From assembly GCA_900552345.1 (NCBI GenBank), contig URZN01000059.1:1-7329 (forward strand): 7,329 nucleotides of DNA. The letters run 5' to 3'. Made by a program: the position numbers and the translations under genes. The notes beneath the pieces were generated by a model, which was given only the letters and a program-made list of their open reading frames with translations, was not told the origin of the DNA and did no database searches. Shown piece after piece: positions 1 through 5,698 of the stretch (positions are counted from its first letter, which is position 1; every line of letters begins with the position of its first letter). Source of the stretch: an uncultured Collinsella sp. Its GTDB lineage: Bacteria > Actinomycetota > Coriobacteriia > Coriobacteriales > Coriobacteriaceae.

Positions 1-27
1 ATTGCTTGATACCGCATACCGAAGTCT

Positions 28-51
28 CGCACTTTTCTGTGGCAAAGTGCG
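28..51. repeat. Perfect 8-bp inverted repeat CGCACTTT-N8-AAAGTGCG
   Basis: The two half-sites at 28-35 and 44-51 are exact reverse complements around 8 bases. No T-run follows on either strand, so an operator or part of a dispersed repeat is more likely than a terminator. There is no gene within the visible 223 bases at this edge to which it can be assigned. Confidence 0.4.
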
Positions 52-73
52 CTATGGGAAGGCGTCGACGGAG

Positions 74-96
74 TTAATTTTTCTCCTGGAAATTAG
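74..96. repeat. AT-rich dyad TAATTT-N9-AAATTA
   Basis: A 6-bp perfect inverted repeat (75-80 and 90-95) extends by one G-T mismatch to G-C outer bases (74-96 region). It lies between the previous dyad and the lipoprotein terminator. Its function is unknown; it may be an operator or promoter-proximal site of a gene beyond the left edge. Confidence 0.25.
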
Positions 97-117
97 CTTT
101 GACCTGCTAGTTTTACC

Positions 118-157
118 AAAATAGAAAAGCCAGGCTCCCCTATTTGGGAGACCCGGC
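118..157 (-). terminator. Intrinsic terminator of the lipoprotein gene
   Basis: On the minus strand GCCGGGTCTCCC (157-146) pairs with GGGAGCCTGGC (139-129) in an 11-bp stem with one bulged T, one G-T pair and a 6-base loop. It is followed directly by TTTTCTATTTT. It lies 66 bases after the lipoprotein stop. The plus strand shows no T-run after the stem, so termination is one-directional. Confidence 0.85.
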
Positions 158-223
158 CATGCGTGTTGAAACCGTGAAGAAGCGCCTTGTTCGGTGTATG
201 GCAGACGCCACCCCTACCAATAA

Positions 224-1234
224 CTAGCTATTGAGCTTGTTGATGTCATCGTCGGTGATGGCGCCCTCCTGGCTAGACGACGGACTGTCGCCGTTGTTAT
301 CGGAGGCGTCGCCATCGGAGGACTCGGTCTCGTTGGACGTGGAGTCGGATGCCTGCACATTGGCCCCCGAAACAGTCTTGGCGGTAAGGTCATAGGGCAT
401 TTGGCCATACCAGACGCAGTGGACCGCCTCGAGCGTGCCGTCGACCGTGATACCGTCGAGGGCATCACTCACGGCACGGCACAGCTCATCGTTAGAGCTA
501 AGGCCTGCGACGCCAAGCGTGGAGGGCGCCTCGAGCGTGCCGACATAGGAGATCTGGCTCATCAGGCGCGCGAGGTAACCACCGGCCGTGGAATCACAGA
601 TCACGTAATCGACCTCGCCCGACTCGAGTGCCTCGAAGCACTCGTTGATGTTGGAGAAGGTCTTTTGGTTGGCCGTGATGCTCTGCTTGGCAAGCGCTTC
701 CTGCGAGGCCGATGAGGTCTGAACGCCCAGGGTAGCGGTGTTAAGCGTTTCGGTGGAAACGCTCAGCGACTCGCCGTCACTGCTCTTGCCGAATACGGCG
801 GGGGCGTCGTACAGACAGGTGCCAAGTGAGCTGATATCGCCGTCCGTAGACCTGGCGTCGCCAATAAAGATGTCGGCCTTTTTATCGCTGAGCGCGGAAT
901 CGGCCGAGGACGCATCGACAAAGGCGACTTTGAGACCCATGCGGCATGCAAGGGCACGAGCGGCATCGACCGCATAGCCCGTGAGGTTTCCGTCGGCATC
1001 CTGCATGGCCTGCGGTGCGTCGGACGTATCGAGGGCGACCGTCAGGGTTCCCGGCGTGACCAGGGCATCGTCCGATACCGTGGGGGTAACGGTCTCGCGC
1101 TCGATCTGGTCGATCGTGGGCGTCGTGAACGTGGACAGTGGATTGAACGCGCATCCACTCAGGCCCAAAACGGCAATGACCACCGCGGTCCCAGCACCTA
1201 ACCGAGCCGCATGCATCAAGCTGCCCCTCACCAT
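224..1234 (-). CDS. Solute-binding lipoprotein, amino-acid ABC type (SBP_bac_3 family)
   Basis: This is a predicted membrane-anchored extracellular substrate receptor. From the ATG at 1234 it has 336 residues. An ATG at 1216 has the better-looking GAGGGG seven bases ahead and would give 330 residues; both keep the signal peptide. The n-region, hydrophobic stretch (about 14-25) and lipobox LSGC (C28) mark a lipoprotein. A linker then leads to PGTLTVAL (61-68), DGNLTGYAVDAARALACRMG (81-100), ADIFIGDARST (120-130) and EVDYVICDSTAGGYLA (207-222), matching the two-lobed family-3 binding-protein fold. It lacks the usual F/Y-S-x-PY block and is divergent; the ligand cannot be named. Six cysteines besides C28 (97, 140, 199, 213, 252, 273) could form disulfides. 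Residues 289-336 form an acidic Ser/Asp/Asn-rich tail. No permease or ATPase gene adjoins it, so it may serve a distant transporter or act as a sensor. Confidence 0.85.
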   Translation of the reverse strand: MVRGSLMHAARLGAGTAVVIAVLGLSGCAFNPLSTFTTPTIDQIERETVTPTVSDDALVTPGTLTVALDTSDAPQAMQDADGNLTGYAVDAARALACRMGLKVAFVDASSADSALSDKKADIFIGDARSTDGDISSLGTCLYDAPAVFGKSSDGESLSVSTETLNTATLGVQTSSASQEALAKQSITANQKTFSNINECFEALESGEVDYVICDSTAGGYLARLMSQISYVGTLEAPSTLGVAGLSSNDELCRAVSDALDGITVDGTLEAVHCVWYGQMPYDLTAKTVSGANVQASDSTSNETESSDGDASDNNGDSPSSSQEGAITDDDINKLNS

Positions 1235-1565
1235 GTCCGCTACCCTGCCTTCTGTGTCGTATACAATCCGTGCCCTGCACGGAATATCGGGTTGTTCCCA
1301 CCAGCTGACCTGGTATTTGACCCCACACTTGCGCACCGGGGCGTTTGCTCGGGAGGCCGCAGCCACCTTCACGACTGGCCCGCTCGCCCGCGAGGCGGTA
1401 TTGCCCCAAAGAAAGTAGAACGGACGGTGCGGCTTACATCTAGGACGCGCCATGATCGCGCCGCGCGCACGCGGTCGCTTACGTGGATCCCTTTGACCGC
1501 GTCTGTCTTGGACTAGGATGGGCATTTCGTCCGTCCGCAACCACAGCCTGGCAGGAACGTAGGGC

Positions 1566-1594
1566 ATTATAGCTAAGTTCAAGCTATAGTTTAA
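1566..1594 (-). promoter_or_regulatory. Candidate promoter with overlapping operator-like dyad
   Basis: On the minus strand a perfect -10 hexamer TATAAT (1571-1566) lies 17 bases after a weak -35 (TTAAAC, 1594-1589). The spacer and -10 are covered by a perfect 7-bp inverted repeat TATAGCT-N7-AGCTATA (1568-1588). A dyad between a weak -35 and a strong -10 is typical of regulator-controlled promoters. Transcription would start near 1558, leaving a leader of about 320 bases before the lipoprotein gene. The promoter and operator function is inferred. Confidence 0.45.
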
Positions 1595-1665
1595 GGTTAG
1601 GGACGTTATTCGCATCGCGAGCACAGATTTCGCAGGTCGGGGCGGGTCATTCGTGCCCCCATGAA

Positions 1666-1697
1666 GCCCGGAGCTCCCCCCACGGGGAGCTCCGGGC
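1666..1697 (-). terminator. Perfect 14-bp GC-rich hairpin, possible U-less terminator
   Basis: GCCCGGAGCTCCCC at 1666-1679 is followed by a 4-base loop and its exact reverse complement at 1684-1697. The stem is very stable. No T-run follows on either strand (minus continues TTCATGG, plus continues CACCCGT), so it is not a classical intrinsic terminator. Its position after the AbiEi-like gene and the repeat element, ahead of the next promoter candidate, fits the transcript end of the comF unit. GC-rich bacteria can use hairpins lacking U-tracts. Confidence 0.4.
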
Positions 1698-1742
1698 CAC
1701 CCGTCTCAGGGTGCCGTGGCCAAAAAATAGCAAATATGAGTA

Positions 1743-1763
1743 CTGTTACCAATTTAGTAGCAG
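1743..1763. repeat. Interrupted dyad CTGTTAC-N7-GTAGCAG (left arm)
   Basis: Inside the left arm of the 227-bp element, two 7-base half-sites face each other across 7 bases, with one mismatch. The geometry (half-site centres 14 bases apart) resembles a dimeric regulator or transposase site. No binding protein is known from this sequence. Confidence 0.5.
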
Positions 1764-1886
1764 ACAATTTTGGCCTCTCGGACAGATTTTGCGCTCAGTG
1801 TCACCAACCTGATGCTTAGTTATTCTACATTTGTTTATTATCTTCTTACTTTACGACGCCTCCGAGTCCTAAATTCCTTGATTTTG

Positions 1887-1907
1887 CTGTTACTGATTTA
1901 GTGACAG
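1887..1907. repeat. Interrupted dyad CTGTTAC-N7-GTGACAG (right arm)
   Basis: This is the counterpart of the dyad in the left arm, with the same half-site CTGTTAC, the same 7-base spacer and one mismatch in the second half-site. Conservation of the half-sites despite a changed spacer (TGATTTA against CAATTTA) hints that the dyad itself matters (inference). Confidence 0.5.
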
Positions 1908-1967
1908 TACTCATATTTGCCATATTTTGGCCAGGGCATATGATTAACCCCTTATTTTCGACGCGAA

Positions 1968-3077
1968 TTAGACCGGCTTAAGCCCAAAACACGCCCGCAG
2001 CGTGTTAAGCAACGCCTCTTGCTTCTTCCTGCGGGCATCGACACGATTCCGGTACCGCTTTCGCATACGCTGGTGGATGCGCCATGCGAGCGCTTCCATC
2101 GCTTCCATGTCGCAGAGCATTTCGTTGTTGACCGTCGCGACCTCGATTCCCATAGTAATCAAGCCCGTGTTGCGTTTTTCATCATGGACACGTCCCCTTC
2201 GAGAGGAATGACCCAGCTCACCGTTGTATTCCAGGTCAAACCGGGCTGTTTCCTGGTACGCATCGCAAACTGCATACGGCATCCCCGAGATTGCCTGCGC
2301 GCGGTCATCGAACTCGATCTTGTAGTCGGTCTTAAAGGGACCGCAGGCAAATCCGCCATAGGAAAACGGAAGCGAAAACATGGCAAGCATGATGCACTCC
2401 ATGGGTGAGCGCAGGTTTTCTGACAGGTAGGGACACAGGCGTAGCAGTTGTTTGGCCGCACTCCCCTTGCATGCCGCAAGGTAATCTGCCAGGCGATCGG
2501 GCGTCAGCACCGGCTCGACTTCAAAGTAGCCCACGTCTGCCGGTTGGTCCTTATCCTTTGCAAGTCTATTCGCAACAGGCGAGGTGTAGGGAGGCAGATA
2601 CTTCCCGCGATCGCTTAGTGAAATCTTGGAACACAGTTCCTGGGCCAGTGCAAACGCCTGGATACAGTCGACCTCGCGGGCGACGGCAACACAAAGGGCC
2701 TCGGGAGATAGGCTGTACACCCCCGGTTCCACCTCTAGAATCGAGCCGACAGGCAACCCGGAACACACGGACCAGCCCACGCCAGGCATGCGGCGGCGCT
2801 GCGCCGCAGATCCCACCAGCAAGCACAGATCTTCTTGCACCTCGCCGCTTTTGGCTCCAATTCGCACCAGGTCGGGAAGATAGATATCCTCGGTCGAAGG
2901 CGATGACGTACACAGCACGCGGCGCTCTTCATCGGGATTGAGGTCCTTCCAGCCGATGTAGCCCATCTGCCGGCGCTCGGCTCGAATCATGCGCAACGCC
3001 GAGGCGCCTGTTAGGATTGCGGAAGCCGCTAGCTGTTCGCCTGTCGGCTCGTTGCACCGCTCAATCTTTACCGCCAC
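1968..3077 (-). CDS. AbiEi-like protein with C-terminal DUF559/PD-(D/E)XK-like domain
   Basis: The function is unproven. The protein resembles actinobacterial and clostridial proteins often labelled AbiEi-like antitoxin or DUF559 proteins. From the chosen start it has 369 residues. The GTG at 3077 has AGGGG six bases ahead; a GTG at 3086, two bases after the comF stop, would have no spacing to that site. Recognisable parts are a central SGLPVGS...PGVYSLSP stretch (about 106-125), the family-like SPME (224-227) and LPFSYGG (236-242), then FDLEYNG (280-286) with H290, D299, R302 and G310. That last spacing matches the (V/D)-EYDG...H...D..R..L...G core of DUF559/Vsr-like nuclease folds. The end (337-352) is strongly basic. 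No toxin gene adjoins it, so it is either an orphan antitoxin-like regulator or a stand-alone nuclease-like protein. It looks accessory, being inserted downstream of comF beside an inverted-repeat element. Confidence 0.6.
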   Translation of the reverse strand: MAVKIERCNEPTGEQLAASAILTGASALRMIRAERRQMGYIGWKDLNPDEERRVLCTSSPSTEDIYLPDLVRIGAKSGEVQEDLCLLVGSAAQRRRMPGVGWSVCSGLPVGSILEVEPGVYSLSPEALCVAVAREVDCIQAFALAQELCSKISLSDRGKYLPPYTSPVANRLAKDKDQPADVGYFEVEPVLTPDRLADYLAACKGSAAKQLLRLCPYLSENLRSPMECIMLAMFSLPFSYGGFACGPFKTDYKIEFDDRAQAISGMPYAVCDAYQETARFDLEYNGELGHSSRRGRVHDEKRNTGLITMGIEVATVNNEMLCDMEAMEALAWRIHQRMRKRYRNRVDARRKKQEALLNTLRACFGLKPV

Positions 3078-3088
3078 ACGAATCACCC

Positions 3089-3895
3089 CTACCAGACGCG
3101 TGCGATAGCGAGGCCATCAACGGCCGCGGCACCGGCGCGCTTGAGTTCCGCCGAAGCCACTGCCATCGTCGCACCCGTGGTGATAACGTCGTCGATAAGC
3201 AGCAGGCGGCGGCCCCGCACGTCCTCAACGGTCTCGTACATGCCTCGGGCGCGTTCACGGCGCTCTTCACGACCGAGTTCACGCTGGTCGCCATGGCCGT
3301 ACTTAACGAGGGCGTCGAGCAGCGGAACACCCGACAGCTCGCAAAATGGGCGCGCGATGGCTTCCATATGATCGAAGCCGCGTCGCCGAAACGCCGCCGC
3401 CGTCGCGGGTACAAACACCACTGCATCGGCGCCGGACAACACACCGCCTAAGCGTTCGGGTGCCGCGACCTGGGCATGTAAGGCGGTGTCGTATAGCAGC
3501 TCTGCCAGATACGGCGCCAGGCGTCGCTCGCCCGCGTCTTTGTACGCTTTAATGATCCGCGGCAGCGGATGCGTGTAAACGGCACATGCCAGGCACCGGT
3601 CGAGAGCTTCGGCCATCGCCGAGGACGTACCCTCGACCGAGCACTCGGTGCACAGCAAGTCTCCAAACGGGGCGCCGCATCGAGTGCAGCTATGCCGCGG
3701 GTCGATGAGCGCGAGCGCGGCCAGGCAGTCTTGGCAAATAAGCGCACCGGCGCGCTCGCAGCCGGCGCATCGCGTGGGCGACAACGCCTCAAGCGCCTCG
3801 TGCGCCGCCCGCTCGGCAAACGGTAGCAATTCATCCGCAAACGGTAGGATGTCGGCACCTTGCAGGCATCCCAACACATTCAAATGTCTCTTCAC
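3089..3895 (-). CDS. comF: ComF family protein (phosphoribosyltransferase-fold, competence type)
   Basis: ComF proteins are cytosolic and assist uptake of single-stranded DNA in naturally competent bacteria, but they are also widespread in species with no known competence. The protein has 268 residues, near the usual 220-250. The N-terminal region contains two zinc-ribbon-like CxxC pairs of pairs (C43/C46 with C54/C57, and C70/C73 with C82/C85). A central block VPATAAAFRRRGFDH (162-176) corresponds to the family's P-x-x-RGFN-like segment. The C-terminal PRPP-binding loop is IDDVITTGAT (234-243), preceded by the Q-x-x-L-x-x-x-x-R-like stretch near 204-213. The start is a GTG at 3895 with GGAGGG seven bases ahead. 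It lies 102 bases after the ricT stop and immediately precedes the AbiEi-like gene, so these two form a transcription unit. Other competence genes are not visible, so a DNA-uptake role here is unproven. Confidence 0.94.
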   Translation of the reverse strand: MKRHLNVLGCLQGADILPFADELLPFAERAAHEALEALSPTRCAGCERAGALICQDCLAALALIDPRHSCTRCGAPFGDLLCTECSVEGTSSAMAEALDRCLACAVYTHPLPRIIKAYKDAGERRLAPYLAELLYDTALHAQVAAPERLGGVLSGADAVVFVPATAAAFRRRGFDHMEAIARPFCELSGVPLLDALVKYGHGDQRELGREERRERARGMYETVEDVRGRRLLLIDDVITTGATMAVASAELKRAGAAAVDGLAIARVW

Positions 3896-3901
3896 GACAC
3901 A

Positions 3902-3931
3902 ACCCTCCCTACGCTCGGTCGCAGGGAGGGT
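3902..3931 (-). promoter_or_regulatory. Hairpin sequestering the comF ribosome-binding site
   Basis: Between ricT and comF, a perfect 9-bp stem pairs 3923-3931 with 3902-3910 around a 12-base loop. On the minus strand the downstream arm reads AGGGAGGGT and is itself the strong Shine-Dalgarno sequence for the comF GTG, seven bases before the start. In the folded RNA the ribosome-binding site would be fully paired, suggesting control or dampening of comF translation. The bases after the stem (TTGTGTC) are only a poor U-tract, so a weak ricT terminator is the alternative reading. The fold is seen in the sequence; its function is inferred. Confidence 0.5.
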
Positions 3932-3997
3932 CGTTGATTCAGCGCTATGGTACCCCGACGCGTTTGGGGTCAGGCAGGTTAAATCCGTTTGCGGGCG

Positions 3998-5698
3998 CTA
4001 TTCGCCGGTGGGCGGTTGCGGTGCGGACGAGTTTTGGGTCGAGCCCTCGCCACCATCTTGACGCGGCTTGCGGGAACGACGACGGCGACGGCGCTTCTGG
4101 CCCTGGTCGGCCGAACCCTCGCCACCACGATCTTCGCGCGACTCGCGTTCGTCGCGAGCAGCGCCGCGCGCGGCCTTGGCAGCCGCCCCTCCGCCATCTC
4201 CAGGGCGACGGTGCGTGACCTTGACCTCGCCATCCGAGACCTGATCGGCCACGGAGGGCACCGAGGGCTTTTGCTGCGTGCCCGAGGAATGGCGACGACG
4301 CGGACGCGGGGCGCGCTCGTCATCGTTGCGCTGCTTGCCACCCTTGTCGGCAGGCGTATCGGAACCCGAACCACCCTTGGGGGCGGCACCGGCTTCGCGA
4401 GCGGCTGCGGCGCGGAAGGCGTCCTCGCGCTCCTCGCTCGACAAATGGCGGCGGCGACGGCGCGTGGGATTCATGCCACCGCCGCGGTTTTGCTGCTGGG
4501 GCTGCTGAGCCTCGCGCTCGCGGGGGGAATTCTTGCCTGCGGGAGCGGCCTCGCCTACATCGCCCGAACCCGAGCGCTTGCGACGGCGACGTCCACCGGC
4601 AGCCTCCTCAGCCTCGGGTGCCTCGGCCTTGCCGCGACCCTTACCGCGGCCGCGACCCTCGCCCTGGCTCTGACCGGCACGGGCATCGGCGTCCGCATCG
4701 CGACGGCGGCGCTTGGGCATCGTCGTCCCCGCCAGACGGTCGGCGCTCGACAGGCCATCGCCCACGTCGACGCCATTCTCGCGGTCGAGCTCCATAAGCG
4801 CCAAGCGCATCTCGGGCGACTCGATACGCTCGAGCACATCGCGCGTCACGCAGTCGGGGCGGCAGTTGCAGCCCTGCTCGGCGGCCTTCTTTTTGCAGCC
4901 CTCAGAGCAGGTCATGTCAGCCAGGTTGACCTTAAAGACTTTGCCGTTCTCCAGGCGCAACACCAGCTGCTCGCGCGGCGTGTCATATTCCTGGATACGC
5001 GCCTTGCCAAGCGGCGTATCGATAAGCGTCTTCTTTTTGGGCGCGCGGCTCTTAAAGTCCTTGTACGCCTCGAACTCATAGCGCAGGCAGCACATCAGGC
5101 GGCCGCAGACGCCACTGATCTTGGATGAGTTGAGCGGCAGGTCCTGCTCTTTTGCCATGCGGATCGAAACCGGCTCAAACTGTCCGCCAAAGCGCGTGCA
5201 GCAGAGCTCCTGGCCGCACTGGGCATAGCCGCCCACCAGGCGGGTCTCGTCGCGCACGCCGATCTGGCGCATGTCGACGCGAATGTGCAGCGTCGAGGAC
5301 AGGTCCTTGACGAGCTGACGGAAATCGACGCGCTCCTCGGCAGCAAAGTAGAACACAGCCTTCTCGCCGCCAAACAGGTACTCGACGCCGACCGGCTTCA
5401 TCTCGAGGTCGAGTTCCTTGACCAGACGGCGGAAGTCGACCATGGCCTCGTCACCCTGGATAGCCAGGTCGTCGGCAAGCTGCAGGTCGATGTCGCTCGC
5501 CACGCGCAACACGGGCTTGAGCGGCTGACCGATCTCGTCTTGCGGCACCTCGAAGGGATCGGCCGTGACCAGGCCGATCTCGGTTCCGCGCTCGGTAGAA
5601 CAAATGGCATAATCGGCCTCGAGGATATCCAGATCCTGTGGGTCGAACCACAGGTCGCGCGAGGCGTAGGTAAACTTAACGGGTACGACTAACGGCAT
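3998..5698 (-). CDS. ricT: PSP1/RicT (YaaT)-family protein with long Arg-rich C-terminal tail
   Basis: In Bacillus, RicT (YaaT) is part of the RicA-RicF-RicT complex that binds Fe-S clusters and helps RNase Y mature mRNAs; it also affects sporulation, competence and biofilm formation. This protein has 566 residues against about 275 for YaaT. The N-terminal 260 or so residues form the PSP1 core, with the hallmark CGQELCCTRF (C161, C166, C167) and GVCGRLMCCLRYE (C198, C203, C204). An additional cysteine cluster follows (C264, C268, C277, C279, C283). From about residue 328 the chain becomes low-complexity, rich in Arg, Gly, Ala, Glu and Gln, with basic patches at 329-333, 370-375, 413-417, 465-469 and 535-546. 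This tail looks disordered and nucleic-acid binding (inference). The ATG at 5698 overlaps the holB end by 10 bases and has AGGAAGG seven bases ahead. The holB-ricT order matches that in Firmicutes. RicA and RicF partners and YabA are not in this window. Confidence 0.92.
   Translation of the reverse strand: MPLVVPVKFTYASRDLWFDPQDLDILEADYAICSTERGTEIGLVTADPFEVPQDEIGQPLKPVLRVASDIDLQLADDLAIQGDEAMVDFRRLVKELDLEMKPVGVEYLFGGEKAVFYFAAEERVDFRQLVKDLSSTLHIRVDMRQIGVRDETRLVGGYAQCGQELCCTRFGGQFEPVSIRMAKEQDLPLNSSKISGVCGRLMCCLRYEFEAYKDFKSRAPKKKTLIDTPLGKARIQEYDTPREQLVLRLENGKVFKVNLADMTCSEGCKKKAAEQGCNCRPDCVTRDVLERIESPEMRLALMELDRENGVDVGDGLSSADRLAGTTMPKRRRRDADADARAGQSQGEGRGRGKGRGKAEAPEAEEAAGGRRRRKRSGSGDVGEAAPAGKNSPREREAQQPQQQNRGGGMNPTRRRRRHLSSEEREDAFRAAAAREAGAAPKGGSGSDTPADKGGKQRNDDERAPRPRRRHSSGTQQKPSVPSVADQVSDGEVKVTHRRPGDGGGAAAKAARGAARDERESREDRGGEGSADQGQKRRRRRRSRKPRQDGGEGSTQNSSAPQPPTGE

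Larger units (their letters stand above)
1235..1711. other. Non-coding upstream region of the lipoprotein gene
   Basis: No convincing gene is seen here. The minus-strand frame of the lipoprotein stays open up to an ATG at 1624, but the predicted peptide is Arg/Pro-rich with rare codons (AGA, AGG, CTA), resembles no family I know, and precedes a clear signal peptide. A second, weak promoter candidate lies close to the gene (TATACG at 1263-1258, TATTCC 17 bases upstream), with a 6-bp dyad CCGTGC-N3-GCACGG at 1268-1282 in its spacer. I looked for tRNA, T-box and common riboswitch signatures in the leader and found none. Confidence 0.4.
1712..1938. repeat. 227-bp AT-rich element with 52-bp inverted repeats (MITE-like)
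   Basis: The arm at 1712-1763 and the reverse complement of 1887-1938 align without gaps over 52 bases with 44 identities. The alignment begins TGCC(G/C)TGGCCAAAA and includes an unbroken 16-base match CAAATATGAGTACTGT. The 123-base centre (1764-1886) is AT-rich compared with its GC-rich surroundings and has no convincing reading frame. The element starts only 30 bases after the stop of the AbiEi-like gene. A non-autonomous transposable element (MITE-like) or a dispersed palindromic repeat is the best reading. I see no clear target-site duplication. Transcribed through, it would fold into a long stem-loop and could also act on mRNA ends. Confidence 0.65.

Noticed and set aside
1235..1560. T-box, SRP RNA or riboswitch in the lipoprotein leader
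   Set aside because: Fragments such as AAGGTGGCTGCGG and CAGGTCAG recall parts of T-box and SRP RNA, but the full conserved cores are absent.
1235..1624. N-terminal extension of the lipoprotein to an ATG at 1624
   Set aside because: A clear lipoprotein signal peptide with lipobox begins at 1234 or 1216 with usable Shine-Dalgarno sequences. The extension is Arg/Pro-rich, uses rare codons and would bury the signal peptide internally.
4077..4720. Simple-sequence repeat or CRISPR-like array in the region encoding Arg runs
   Set aside because: The repeated CGACGGCG-like pattern is codon repetition for Arg patches in the ricT tail; there are no regular repeats with unique spacers.
3989..5128. 379-residue open frame on the plus strand, antisense to ricT
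   Set aside because: The predicted protein is a monotonous Ala/Leu/Arg/Gly/Thr sequence mirroring the GC-rich, Arg-rich codons of ricT. It has no recognisable motif, and ricT is strongly supported.
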